From positions 5,561-59,520 of the forward strand of contig PLFE01000054.1 of the NCBI GenBank assembly GCA_003136675.1: DNA of 53,960 nucleotides, written 5' to 3'. Shown here piece by piece: positions 32,974-42,288 of the stretch (position 1 is its first letter; the number at the start of each line of letters is the position of its first letter). Origin of the DNA: Bryobacterales bacterium (lineage in GTDB: Bacteria > Acidobacteriota > Terriglobia > Bryobacterales > Bryobacteraceae). A model generated the notes under the pieces. That model ran no database searches. It saw nothing but the letters and a program-made list of their open reading frames with translations, and was not told the origin of the DNA. The position numbers and the translations under genes were made by a program.

Positions 32974-34326
32974 TTAAGATTTGTCGTAGTCGATTAAGTT
33001 CATGAAACCGTAGTCCATATGCATCTGCTGGTGGCAATGAAAAAGCGTCGGGCCCGGATTGTTGGCGGTGAAATCGGCCTCGATGACGGACTTCGGCTGA
33101 ACCACGACGACATCCTTCCTGACGCCCGATGTGGCTTTCCCCGCGATTTTCGTGAGTTCAAAGCTATGCCGGTGCAGGTGCAATGGATGCGCCTCGTCGC
33201 TGCGGTTATCGAAGACCAGGCGATAGTGGCGATTCGGCTGGACTTTAATGGTATCGGTCTTGGGAAATTCCTTGCCGTTGATGGTCCACTTATCCATCCA
33301 GCGGGTGCCGGCAAATTTTTTCTCGATAACAAGCGGAATGACAAGCGGGATGGCCGCCGGGATGCCCTGGGCCTGGCCCGCGGACGTGGAGGAATTGCCG
33401 AACGCCGTGTAGTCCCAGGGATCGGTGGGCGCGATCCAACGCGGCGCGCCGGTTTGCCCGGAGTATTCGATGACGATCCCCATGCCGGCTTCGCGATCAT
33501 GATCGTTTGAATCACCGAGGACCCAGACGCCGGGGCGCGACATCTCCACGATGGCGTCAACCCGTTCGGCGGGCCCGAGCTCGAGTGCGTCGGTGGCCGC
33601 CGGATGTGGAACCGGATTGCCGTCGAGGGCGACGACCCGGAACTGGTGACCGGCGCAACCGATGCGGCGATGCATGGTGGCGCTGGCGTTGAGGATGCGG
33701 AACAGGACGCGCTGGCCTGGCTTGACGCGTACGGGCTCTCCGTGGCCGAGGGCGCGATCGTTGATGGAGAAATATTTGTAGCCGACGTCGAGCCCTTCGT
33801 CTTCTCCAGCGGTCGTGAGGTAAGGGTCCCACTCTTTGAGCGCGAGAAAGATTTCCTGGTCGTATTGGGCTGCGTTCTGCGCAGGTTCAATGAATAGGAA
33901 TCCGAATTCGCCGGTATAGGTGGCCCGCTTCAAATCACGGCCGGCATTGGTGTGGGTGTGGTACCAGCGAGTTCCGGCGGGAGTGGCATTGAAGCTGTAG
34001 CGCCGCTTTCCGTGCGCGGGCACCATGGGCGTCTCTTCCTCCATCGACCCGTCTACCTGTGAGGGAATATGCAGGCCGTGCCAGTGCACCAGATTCGGGG
34101 AGCCGGTTTCATTGATGACATCGATGGCGACCATCTGGCCCTCGCGCATTCGTAGCAGCGGGCCGGGCGACGATCCGTTGTAGCCGGTAGTTTTCACCAC
34201 GCGTTTGGGGGCGAGTTCGACAGTAACTGGGGCGATGCGGAGAGTGAAATCGGGTTCGGCGACGGCTGCGCCGGCGGCTGGAATTGCCGTGGCGAGAAGA
34301 CGGAGCATGTCTCTGCGATGCATCAT
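32974..34326 (-). CDS. Multicopper oxidase with Tat-like signal
   Basis: 450 residues. The N-terminus HRRDMLRLLATAIPAAGAAVA resembles a Tat signal with RRD. Copper ligands are present: NLVHWHGLHIPS, RWYHTHTNAGRD, HPLHLHRHSFEL and FHCHQQMHMDYGFM. The axial type-1 position after the final HCH...H motif reads as Phe in GFM, not Met, which would favour a high-potential laccase-like site (inference). It is similar in size to CueO/laccase-type two- or three-domain oxidases. It sits between the tandem TolC genes and the TetR gene in a same-strand block, suggesting a role in metal or phenolic detoxification. Confidence 0.9.
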   Translation of the reverse strand: MMHRRDMLRLLATAIPAAGAAVAEPDFTLRIAPVTVELAPKRVVKTTGYNGSSPGPLLRMREGQMVAIDVINETGSPNLVHWHGLHIPSQVDGSMEEETPMVPAHGKRRYSFNATPAGTRWYHTHTNAGRDLKRATYTGEFGFLFIEPAQNAAQYDQEIFLALKEWDPYLTTAGEDEGLDVGYKYFSINDRALGHGEPVRVKPGQRVLFRILNASATMHRRIGCAGHQFRVVALDGNPVPHPAATDALELGPAERVDAIVEMSRPGVWVLGDSNDHDREAGMGIVIEYSGQTGAPRWIAPTDPWDYTAFGNSSTSAGQAQGIPAAIPLVIPLVIEKKFAGTRWMDKWTINGKEFPKTDTIKVQPNRHYRLVFDNRSDEAHPLHLHRHSFELTKIAGKATSGVRKDVVVVQPKSVIEADFTANNPGPTLFHCHQQMHMDYGFMNLIDYDKS

Positions 34327-34374
34327 TGTGCGGGTTTACGTTCCGACTGTCCTCAGTTTGGCACCACTGCGGCG

Positions 34375-36204
34375 CTAGGGAGCGGCGTTTCGTGCTTCGT
34401 CCAAAGAGACGTGGTTGATTTCGAGCGTGGTGCCGGTCACCTGGTCGAGCGAAACGCGGGCGTGAGCATACGCGGCCTGGGCGTCGATCTCGGAGGTTTG
34501 TGCACCGACGAGCGCGCGCTGCACGCCGATGACGTTACTGATGGACGATTTTCCAAACGTGAATTTCTGCTGTTCGGATTTCAGCAGCTGCTGCTCCAGT
34601 TCGCGTGTGTTCACCGCGGCGGAATACTTGGCGCGGGCCTGGCGCAGCCCGATCAACTGATTTGAAATGGCCACCACGATGGCATTCGAATCTCTGAGTC
34701 CACTCACCGCGGACTGGCGCAATTGCAACTGGTCGATCCCATAATCGGCCTGGGCGGCACGATTTCCAAAAGGAATGGCCAGGGCCAACGATGCCGATTC
34801 GCTTGGAAAATCGCGGCGGAAAATCTGGGCGAGCGCCGTGCCATAGCCGCCCGAAAAATAAGGGACGTACGCCGACCCCGAAGAGGGCTGATAGGCGCCG
34901 GCCAGTCCCCGGTCCTGCGCTTGGACGGTGACGGCCAAGCTGGGCAGTAACGGATTCTCGGTTCCCAGAGCATTCAGTTCCTGCGTCTTATCGCGAATTT
35001 TCGCAACGGCCACGTCCGGCCGCTTGGCCATGGCTGTGGCGACCAGTTGGCGCAAGGGCGGCAGGTCATCGTTTTGAGGGACTTCGATGCGGTCGAGCGG
35101 AACAATGGCCGCAGCATCGAGCGCGGGATCTTGGTTTCGGCTCAGTGCATCCTTCAGGCGGATCTCCTGCTGCTGCACATTGGTCTGCGCGATCAACAGA
35201 TCTTGCGTGCGACCGGCAACTTCGGATTCCGAACGGGGCAACTCAACCTTGGGCAGAACGCCGAGATCCACCTGGAATTTGGTATCCGCATAGAATTTCC
35301 GGGCGTTGTCCAGCGCCTCTTGCCTGGTTTTCAATTCGTCACTGGCGCTCACCAAGTCCCAATAGAGATTGATGACGTTGGTCACCAGGTCCGCCACCTG
35401 CGACCGAAAAGTCTCGCGTGCGCCTTGCACGTTCAAGCGGGCGATGCGAATAAAGCGGTCGTTCAGTTTGATGCCGAAACCTTGCAGAAGCTGATGCCGA
35501 AGGTACAGGGAGACGTAGGGGCCAACGGCGGGGTTATTGGCGTCGGCGGGCGAGTTTTCGTTCAGATACTGCTCGTAGTCCGTGATTTGAAAAGTTCCAC
35601 CGGTGATCAGGCCTTGGGTGAAGACGGTGCTGTAGGTGTGTTTCGTCTGAATCAGGCTGTCGGTACCGACGCCGATGCTATTGGCGAACGGGAGCGTCTG
35701 GTGCGAGAAGGAAGTGGTGGTTTGCAGGGTGGGGTCGAGGTTTGGGGTGATCTGTCCCACCTGCTGGATCGTGGTGTTGGCGCTTCCGCCATTGCTGCTG
35801 CCGCCGCCTCCGTTGGTGAGACCCGAGGCCTGGATACTACCCGCCGCGCCGAGGCCATTATCGACCGAGGCGATCTGCGCGCTGCCGCTGGGGACGCCGC
35901 GAATGGGGCCGCCTGCCTGTTGGCGCTCCAACGTGGAATCGGCGATGAGAGGATCGTACCGCGCCACTTCGAGATCGAGGTTATTTTGGATGGCGAGCGC
36001 GATGGCTTCCGGGAGAGTGAGATAGATCTTGCCGGCGCGGATGAGAGTCTTGATATGCGCGCCGTTTCTTTCGCGGATGGGCGGAACGATGGGAGCTTCG
36101 TAATCGCGCAGGAGTTTCGGGCCACGCGGTTCGATAGCGATAGGGGCTTCGGTCTGGGAGAGGCAGAGCGCAGGGATGAGAAACAACGCAGCTGCGAGTC
36201 TCAT
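34375..36204 (-). CDS. TolC-family outer membrane protein, long form (second of tandem pair)
   Basis: 609 residues, longer than the ~450-500 typical of TolC. The signal peptide is AAALFLIPALCLSQTEA. Conserved repeats show as LPEAIALAIQNNLDLEVARYDP and LVTNVINLYWDLVSASDELK. Near residues 120-150 there is a Gly/Ser/Asn-rich insertion (LTNGGGGSSNGGSANTT). The end, VTGTTLEINHVSLDEA, matches the other TolC proteins here. It overlaps the upstream TolC gene by four bases. No separate inner-membrane pump accompanies this pair, so it may serve the DevBCA-type transporter or a pump elsewhere. Confidence 0.9.
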   Translation of the reverse strand: MRLAAALFLIPALCLSQTEAPIAIEPRGPKLLRDYEAPIVPPIRERNGAHIKTLIRAGKIYLTLPEAIALAIQNNLDLEVARYDPLIADSTLERQQAGGPIRGVPSGSAQIASVDNGLGAAGSIQASGLTNGGGGSSNGGSANTTIQQVGQITPNLDPTLQTTTSFSHQTLPFANSIGVGTDSLIQTKHTYSTVFTQGLITGGTFQITDYEQYLNENSPADANNPAVGPYVSLYLRHQLLQGFGIKLNDRFIRIARLNVQGARETFRSQVADLVTNVINLYWDLVSASDELKTRQEALDNARKFYADTKFQVDLGVLPKVELPRSESEVAGRTQDLLIAQTNVQQQEIRLKDALSRNQDPALDAAAIVPLDRIEVPQNDDLPPLRQLVATAMAKRPDVAVAKIRDKTQELNALGTENPLLPSLAVTVQAQDRGLAGAYQPSSGSAYVPYFSGGYGTALAQIFRRDFPSESASLALAIPFGNRAAQADYGIDQLQLRQSAVSGLRDSNAIVVAISNQLIGLRQARAKYSAAVNTRELEQQLLKSEQQKFTFGKSSISNVIGVQRALVGAQTSEIDAQAAYAHARVSLDQVTGTTLEINHVSLDEARNAAP

Positions 36205-38081
36205 TTCTTGTCCTCCGACAACACGGACTGCCGGGCGACGCGGCCTGAGGCGGCCTCCACCATCGAGATGTGGTTCACTTCGAGGGTCTGTCCGACCGCT
36301 TGATCGAAGGCGATTTTGGCGTGGGTGTAATTCGCCATCGATTGCAGTTCGGCGGTCTGATCCGCCGCCAGCTCGTTCTGGGCCTGGATGACGAGGGTGG
36401 CGTCGGTGACGGCGCCAAACTTAAACCGGTTTTGCTCGGCTTGCAGGTTCTGTTCCGCCAGCTTACGCGTGTTGACGGCGGTCTCGTAGCGGGCGCGGGC
36501 CTGTTGCAGCCCGATGAGATTATTCTTTACTTCGACGCTCACCTGATTCACGATTCGTTTGAATTGCAGCTCCAGTTGGCGAACCTGTAGCGCATCAATC
36601 GCATAATCCGCCTGGGCGGCGCGATTGCGGAACGCAATACTCAGCGAGATGCCGGCGGCGTAGTTGGGAAAGTTCCGCCGGAAGATCTGGGCCAGAAGGT
36701 TGCTGTAGCCGCCGACATAGTAAGGATCGGGCTCACCGCTCGCGCCGTTGTAAAGCGGGTTGATGGGGCCAGCCAAGCCATTGTTGGTGAGTTCGGCGAA
36801 GGCGGAAAGGCTGGGCAGTAAGCCGTTCTTGTCCCCTTTTAGCAAGAGTTCCTTGCTCATCAGATTGATCTGGTTCTGGGCGACTTCGGGCCTTTCCGTC
36901 ACAGCTTCCTGAATCAACTCTGGCGTCGGTTTCAAGGCTTCGGCCTTGGGAATGTCGATGTGATCCAGTGGAACGATGTGCACTTCATCAAGCCAGGCGT
37001 TATCGGCGCCGGTGCGGCTGAGGGCATTTTTCAGAACTGTCTCCTGCTGGGCTACGTTGGTTTGCGCGATCAGCAGATTCTCCTTGGCGGCTGAAACCGC
37101 GGCGGCTGCGCGCATCACTTCGATGGGAGCCAGGGCGCCCAGTTTCACTTCGTACTGGTTATCGTCGTAGAGCTTTTGCGCGGTGGCGACGGCTTGTTCG
37201 GTGATGCGGAGCGTGTCGTCGAAAGTAACCAGATCCCAATAGAGATTGAGCGCGGCGGAGACGGTGGTGATCACCTGCTGCTTCAGTTGCAGGTCGGTTA
37301 CTTTGAGATTGTTCCTGGCTACCTTGATATTGCGGTTATTGACGGCGAGCCCGAATCCTTGCAACAGGCTTTGCGTAAAGTACAGATCGAGATACCCGGT
37401 GATTTGGGGATTCAGGAACGGGGTGGGGCTGTTGATCAAGCTGTGCGTGCTGCTGTAGGTGAGCTGGGCGTAGGAACCGGTGATGAAGGTTTGGCCGTAT
37501 TGGATGTAGTAACTGCGATAGTCGTTGGTGAGGGCGTCGGTTTGGTTGAGCGTAGTGTTCGAGATAGGTGTGGTTTGGTGGCCGAGCTGAACGCCCGCAT
37601 ACAGATTCGGATCGAGGTCCGGCGGGGTGGGACCGATACCAGTGACTACGCCGCCGCCCGAGGAAAGCCCCGCGCCGCTTCCGAGACCGCTGGCGTTCAG
37701 GCTGACTCCGGCGGTGCTGACGCTGGTGGGTCCGGCGAGAATGGGCGAACTGATGTCACGCAATAGGGTGGCGTGGGAACGACGTTCCACTTCGCGAGCC
37801 AGAAGAGGGCCGTAGCGCTGGATTTCGATGTCGAGATTGTTTTCGAGAACAAGAGCGATGACGTCCTGCACGGACAAGTAGAGATTGCCGCTACGTACGA
37901 GCGATTCGAGGCGCGAGGTGTTGCCCATCCGCGGGGGCGAGACGATGCGGCGTTCGAGGTGGAACGGACGCAGGATAGGGCCGACAACGGGCGGTTCCTT
38001 GGGGTTCGTGATAGTGATGCCGGACTGGCCAAAAGCGAGCAGCGGCAGCAGGATGAGAAGTGCTCGGAGACGTGGGAGCAT
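36201..38081 (-). CDS. TolC-family outer membrane protein, long form (first of tandem pair)
   Basis: 626 residues with signal peptide LRALLILLPLLAFGQSG. It parallels the next gene: VQDVIALVLENNLDIEIQRYGP, a Gly/Ser-rich insertion (LGSGAGLSSGGGVVTG), and the ending VGQTLEVNHISMVEA. The ATG at 38081 is the best start. Shared architecture, similar lengths and the 4-base overlap point to tandem duplication followed by divergence. It opens the ~10-kb minus-strand efflux/oxidase block. Confidence 0.9.
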   Translation of the reverse strand: MLPRLRALLILLPLLAFGQSGITITNPKEPPVVGPILRPFHLERRIVSPPRMGNTSRLESLVRSGNLYLSVQDVIALVLENNLDIEIQRYGPLLAREVERRSHATLLRDISSPILAGPTSVSTAGVSLNASGLGSGAGLSSGGGVVTGIGPTPPDLDPNLYAGVQLGHQTTPISNTTLNQTDALTNDYRSYYIQYGQTFITGSYAQLTYSSTHSLINSPTPFLNPQITGYLDLYFTQSLLQGFGLAVNNRNIKVARNNLKVTDLQLKQQVITTVSAALNLYWDLVTFDDTLRITEQAVATAQKLYDDNQYEVKLGALAPIEVMRAAAAVSAAKENLLIAQTNVAQQETVLKNALSRTGADNAWLDEVHIVPLDHIDIPKAEALKPTPELIQEAVTERPEVAQNQINLMSKELLLKGDKNGLLPSLSAFAELTNNGLAGPINPLYNGASGEPDPYYVGGYSNLLAQIFRRNFPNYAAGISLSIAFRNRAAQADYAIDALQVRQLELQFKRIVNQVSVEVKNNLIGLQQARARYETAVNTRKLAEQNLQAEQNRFKFGAVTDATLVIQAQNELAADQTAELQSMANYTHAKIAFDQAVGQTLEVNHISMVEAASGRVARQSVLSEDKK

Positions 38082-38263
38082 TGGCTTGCGAGGGTTAGGT
38101 GGTGCATGTGTTCGGCCAAAGGTTGAAATGGTAAGTGAATGATTATGAAGGGGATAATTGGTAGGCTGGGCGAGGAGAGGTGTTCATTTACGGAAAACGC
38201 CTGTCCGATTTCGATTTTTCACGCACGGTCAGACGCGGCGGATGCCGCATTTCCGGTAACTTC

Positions 38264-38269
38264 TATAAT
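38264..38269 (+). promoter_or_regulatory. TATAAT box directly before alaS (possible leaderless start)
   Basis: A consensus TATAAT ends five bases before the alaS GTG at 38275. No good -35 is seen at 16-18 bases upstream and no Shine-Dalgarno is present. Transcription from this box would begin at about the start codon. A start-stop ATGTGA also overlaps the GTG at 38273. Confidence 0.4.
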
Positions 38270-38274
38270 TAGAT

Positions 38275-40914
38275 GTGACCGGCAATCAGACCCGCCAGAC
38301 TTTTCTAGACTTCTTCGCGCAGCGCGGCCATCGCGTGGTGGCCAGTTCTTCGCTGGTGCCGGCGAATGACCCTACGCTGCTGTTCACCAATGCGGGGATG
38401 AATCAGTTCAAAGACGTCTTTCTGGGGCAGGAGAGGCGCGATTATTCACGTGCCACTACGTCGCAGAAATGCGTGCGCGCCGGTGGCAAGCATAATGACC
38501 TCGAAAACGTGGGGTACACGCGCCGGCATCACACGTTCTTCGAAATGCTGGGGAACTTTTCATTTGGCGATTACTTCAAGGCGCAGGCCATTGAGTTCGC
38601 CTGGGAGCTGATCACCAAGGTCTACGGCCTTGAGAAAGATCGGCTCTACATCACGGTTTTTCGCGAGGACGACGATGCCGAGCAGCTCTGGCAATCGATT
38701 GCGGGCGTTCCCAAGAGCCGCATTTTTCGGCTGGACGAAAAAGACAATTTCTGGCAGATGGGCGAGACCGGACCGTGCGGTCCGTGCTCGGAAATTCATT
38801 ATGACCTGGGTCCTGAAGCGGCGGAAGCGGGGCGCGAAGCGGAGGAGTTTCCGCTGGATGGCGGCGGCCGCTTTGTCGAGATCTGGAACCTGGTCTTCAT
38901 GCAGTTCGACCGGGATACGGCGGGCACGCTGACGCCCTTGCCGCGCCCTTCGATCGATACCGGGATGGGTTTGGAGCGCGTGGCCGCCGTGCTGCAGGGC
39001 AAGCTTTCGAATTACGATACGGATCTGATTGCCCCCATCATTCATCGGGCGGCGGAGATGTTTGGAGTGGCGTTTGGAACCGATCCCCGGATTGACACGG
39101 CGCTGCGCATCAATGCGGATCATGTGCGCGCGACGGAGTTTCTGATTCATGATGGCGTGATTCCCTCAAACGAAGGGCGCGGTTATGTGCTGCGCAAGAT
39201 CATGCGGCGGGCGATGCGCAATGCCAGGCTGATTGGGCGTGAGCAGCCCTATCTGTATGAGTTGACCGGCTTCGTGGCGGAACTGATGCGGCCGGCTTAT
39301 CCGGAACTGATGGAGAGCGTGGCCAGGGTGTCGCGGGTGGTGAAAGAGGAAGAGCACCGCTACGCGACCACCTTCCTGCTGGCGGAGAAGGTGTTCCAGG
39401 ACGAAGCGAAATCGGTTGTGGATGGCGTGCTGCCTGGGCCTGTGGCTTTCCGTCTTTACGACACGTTCGGCCTGGCGCTCGATGAGCAGCAGGAGATGGC
39501 CAGGGAGCGTGGGCTGGCGATTGATCTCGAAGGCTTCGAGCGAGAGATGCGCGGGCAGAGGGAACGGGCGCGGGCGAGTTGGAAGGGCGCCGATAAAGGT
39601 GCACGCGCGCCGGTGTGGCAGGAACTGGCGGAGAAGAACGGGCGTACGAAGTTTCTGGGTTACGTACAGTTTGATGCAGTTTCGAAGGTTGTGTCGCTGG
39701 TGGTGGACCAGAAGCAGGTGGATTCCGTGGAAGCCGGCGCGAGCGCGGAACTGGTGCTCGACCAGACTCCGTTTTATGCGGAGACGGGCGGCCAAGTGGG
39801 GGATCGCGGAACGCTGGTCAATTCGGAGGGCAGTGTCGTGGCCCAGGTGGAGTCGGTGTACCCGGCGATGCCGGGATTGACCTCGCACAAGATTCGCGTG
39901 CTGGCGCATATCGGGGTGGGAGACGAATTGAAGGCGTATGTGGAGGCGCAGGAGCGTCGCGCCACGATGCGCAATCACACGGCCACGCATCTGCTGCACG
40001 CGGCGCTGCGCCAGGTGCTGGGACCGCACGTGAAGCAAGCCGGCAGCGTTGTAGAACCGCCACGGCTGCGCTTTGATTTCACGCATTATGCGGCTCTCGA
40101 CCGCGGAGAAGTTCAGGAGATCGAGCGGATTGTTAATGAACAGATTCGCGAGAACACTCCGGTGACCACGGATATCCTGCCGATTGAGCAGGCCCTCGCT
40201 ACGGGCGCGATGGCTTTGTTTGGCGAGAAATACGGCGACCAGGTTCGCGTGGTGAGTATCCCCGGCTTCAGCAAGGAGCTGTGCGGCGGAACGCACGTCT
40301 CGCGGGCGGGCGATATCGGCGTGTTCAAGGTGGTTTCGGAGGGAAGTATTTCGGCGGGCGTGCGGCGCATTGAAGCGGTGACGGGTGAAGAGGGCGTGGC
40401 GCGTTTCCAAAGGTCGTCCGACGCGGTGAGCCGGTTGGCCCAGATGCTGAGGGTGGCGGAACCGGAACTGGTGGAGCAGATCGAGCGCACGCTGACCGAG
40501 AACAAGTCGCTGACGCGAGAGTTGGAGCAGACCAAGAACCGGCTGGCGCAGGCTTCGGCTCATGATCTGGAGAGCCATGCGATTCCGGTGAACGGCGCCA
40601 ATGTTCTAGCCGCGCGGGTAGATGGGATGGACCGGGTGCAATTGCGGGCACTGGCGGATGCGCTGCGAAACAAATGGAAATCCGCCGCGATCATTCTGGG
40701 CGCGGCGGATGGCGATTCGGTTTCTATCATCGCAGCTGTTACGCCTGATCTTACAGGGAAATTACAGGCTGGAAAGCTGGTCTCGATGGTGGCGCAAGCG
40801 GTGGGCGGAAAAGGCGGGGGGCGTCCGGACCTCGCCGAGGGCGGCGGTAAAAATGCAGCCGCGCTGGACGGCGCTCTGAAGGCGGCGAGGGAGTTCGTGG
40901 AAAAGGCCCTTTAG
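38275..40914 (+). CDS. alaS: Alanyl-tRNA synthetase
   Basis: 879 residues, the usual bacterial length, with a GTG start that gives the standard N-terminus TGNQTRQTFLDFFAQRGHRV. The class II catalytic core shows LFTNAGMNQFKDVFLG and RHHTFFEMLGNFSFGDYFK. The editing domain has HTATHLLHAALRQVLG and CGGTHVSRAGDIGVFKVV. The C-terminal C-Ala domain with coiled coil and DHHA1-like glycine-rich end (GKGGGRPDLAEGGG) is complete. It charges tRNA-Ala in the cytoplasm. The next gene starts on the base after its stop. Confidence 0.98.
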   Translation: MTGNQTRQTFLDFFAQRGHRVVASSSLVPANDPTLLFTNAGMNQFKDVFLGQERRDYSRATTSQKCVRAGGKHNDLENVGYTRRHHTFFEMLGNFSFGDYFKAQAIEFAWELITKVYGLEKDRLYITVFREDDDAEQLWQSIAGVPKSRIFRLDEKDNFWQMGETGPCGPCSEIHYDLGPEAAEAGREAEEFPLDGGGRFVEIWNLVFMQFDRDTAGTLTPLPRPSIDTGMGLERVAAVLQGKLSNYDTDLIAPIIHRAAEMFGVAFGTDPRIDTALRINADHVRATEFLIHDGVIPSNEGRGYVLRKIMRRAMRNARLIGREQPYLYELTGFVAELMRPAYPELMESVARVSRVVKEEEHRYATTFLLAEKVFQDEAKSVVDGVLPGPVAFRLYDTFGLALDEQQEMARERGLAIDLEGFEREMRGQRERARASWKGADKGARAPVWQELAEKNGRTKFLGYVQFDAVSKVVSLVVDQKQVDSVEAGASAELVLDQTPFYAETGGQVGDRGTLVNSEGSVVAQVESVYPAMPGLTSHKIRVLAHIGVGDELKAYVEAQERRATMRNHTATHLLHAALRQVLGPHVKQAGSVVEPPRLRFDFTHYAALDRGEVQEIERIVNEQIRENTPVTTDILPIEQALATGAMALFGEKYGDQVRVVSIPGFSKELCGGTHVSRAGDIGVFKVVSEGSISAGVRRIEAVTGEEGVARFQRSSDAVSRLAQMLRVAEPELVEQIERTLTENKSLTRELEQTKNRLAQASAHDLESHAIPVNGANVLAARVDGMDRVQLRALADALRNKWKSAAIILGAADGDSVSIIAAVTPDLTGKLQAGKLVSMVAQAVGGKGGGRPDLAEGGGKNAAALDGALKAAREFVEKAL

Positions 40915-41892
40915 ATGTACGACGCGATCGTCGTGGGCGCTGGACCCACCGGCCTGGCTTGCGGGATCGAGCTGAAGAAGCGCGGCTGCTCGGCGCTGCT
41001 GATCGAGAAGGGCTGCGTAGTGAATTCGATTTATCACTATCCAACGAACATGGTGTTCTTCACCACGCCGGAACTGCTCGAGATCGGTGACATTCCGATG
41101 ACGAGTTTGAATGAAAAGCCGAATCGGACAGAAGCGCTCAAATACTACCGGCGCGTAGCCGACCACTTCGGGCTGAATGTTCATCAGTATGAAAAAGTAG
41201 AGCGCATCGGCGGCGCGGACAATGCGTTCGAGGTAGAGACGACGGACCGGGATGGCCGGCAACAGGTTTATGGCGCGAAAAAGATAGTACTTGCCACGGG
41301 ATACTATGATGTCGCCAACCGGTTGAACGTTCCGGGGGAAGATCTTGCGAAGGTGCTGCACTATTACAAGGAGCCGCACCCTTACTACAACCAGGATGTG
41401 ATAGTGGTTGGGGCGAAGAATTCCGCCGCAATCGCCGCGCTGGAGCTCAACTGGACGGGTGCGCGAGTCACTTTGATACATCGCGGACCAGGGATACATC
41501 ACCACGTTAAGTACTGGATCAAACCCAACATTGAGAACCGAATTAAGAACGGCGAAATCAAAGCCCACTTTCATTCGCGCGTGACGGAGATTTGTAAAGA
41601 TTCTGTTTCCGTGGAAACGCCGCAAGGTCTCGTGTCACTACCCAATGATTTCGTATTCGCGCTAGTGGGTTACCGGCCTGACCTGGAGTTTCTGTCGGCC
41701 ACCGGGATCCGCCTGGAACCGGAGAGTTTACGTCCGCGCACAAATCCGGAAACACTTGAAAGTGAACGGGATGGGGTATATCTGGCGGGCGTTATCGTGG
41801 CCGGGATGCATACGAATGAAGTATTTATCGAGAACGGACGGTTCCACGGTCTCAAGATCGCGGAGAGCATCGCGGCGCGGATTCGGGCCTAA
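40915..41892 (+). CDS. ypdA: YpdA-family bacillithiol-disulfide reductase-like flavoprotein
   Basis: 325 residues. FAD-binding motif is AIVVGAGPTGLACGIELKK at the N-terminus and the NAD(P)H-binding motif is VIVVGAKNSAAIAALEL. YPTNMVFFTTPELLEIGDIP and the C-terminal GVYLAGVIVAGMHTNEVFIENGRFHG are typical of YpdA proteins. YpdA reduces oxidised bacillithiol in Firmicutes; acidobacteria also encode bacillithiol synthesis genes, so the role fits, though no bsh gene is in this window. It follows alaS with no gap and is probably on the same transcript. Confidence 0.88.
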   Translation: MYDAIVVGAGPTGLACGIELKKRGCSALLIEKGCVVNSIYHYPTNMVFFTTPELLEIGDIPMTSLNEKPNRTEALKYYRRVADHFGLNVHQYEKVERIGGADNAFEVETTDRDGRQQVYGAKKIVLATGYYDVANRLNVPGEDLAKVLHYYKEPHPYYNQDVIVVGAKNSAAIAALELNWTGARVTLIHRGPGIHHHVKYWIKPNIENRIKNGEIKAHFHSRVTEICKDSVSVETPQGLVSLPNDFVFALVGYRPDLEFLSATGIRLEPESLRPRTNPETLESERDGVYLAGVIVAGMHTNEVFIENGRFHGLKIAESIAARIRA

Positions 41893-42034
41893 ATTTTCGA
41901 GAATCGGTCCATCTTCAGGACACGATTTTCGCGTATCCCCTAGAGGGATGAGCGGGATGGACCGAAAACTGCTTAACACTTGTGAAACCAAAGCGCCTTG
42001 CACCGGATCGAATAGGTGAAGGCAGGGGAGATTT

Positions 42035-42280
42035 ATGCTGGGTGAACTAATGAATTCGCTGTTCGGGTGCAGCCATCGGAGAACGAGTTTCCCGATGACA
42101 CCGTCGCGCCGGACCGCGCTTACTGCAAGTAACTTTACCGGGGCGAAGCGCAACGGTACTTATGTCGTTTGTCTCGACTGCGGCAAAGAGTTTGATTACA
42201 ACTGGAAAGAAATGCGCGTGGGAGAGGCTGTACGCGCCGGCGCACCAGCGCGGGCCGAGTCTCTCACCGCGGTCAAGTAA
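42035..42280 (+). CDS. Small zinc-knuckle-like protein (CxH...CxxC)
   Basis: 81 residues, preceded by GGGGAG seven to eight bases before the ATG. Residues near the start read FGCSHRRTSFP, and the middle reads TYVVCLDCGKEFDYNWKEM, together offering C, H and a CxxC pair for zinc. The family is a hypothetical acidobacterial protein and I cannot name a function. A 142-base spacer separates it from ypdA. Confidence 0.65.
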   Translation: MLGELMNSLFGCSHRRTSFPMTPSRRTALTASNFTGAKRNGTYVVCLDCGKEFDYNWKEMRVGEAVRAGAPARAESLTAVK

Positions 42281-42288
42281 ACCGCCAG

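Noticed and set aside
35047..36303. Long open frame antisense to the tandem TolC genes
   Set aside because: Its composition follows the opposite coding strand; no motifs or start signals support it.
39166..40578. Long open frame of about 470 codons antisense to alaS
   Set aside because: It mirrors the high-GC codons of alaS, shows no family motif, has no ribosome site and would cover a conserved essential gene.
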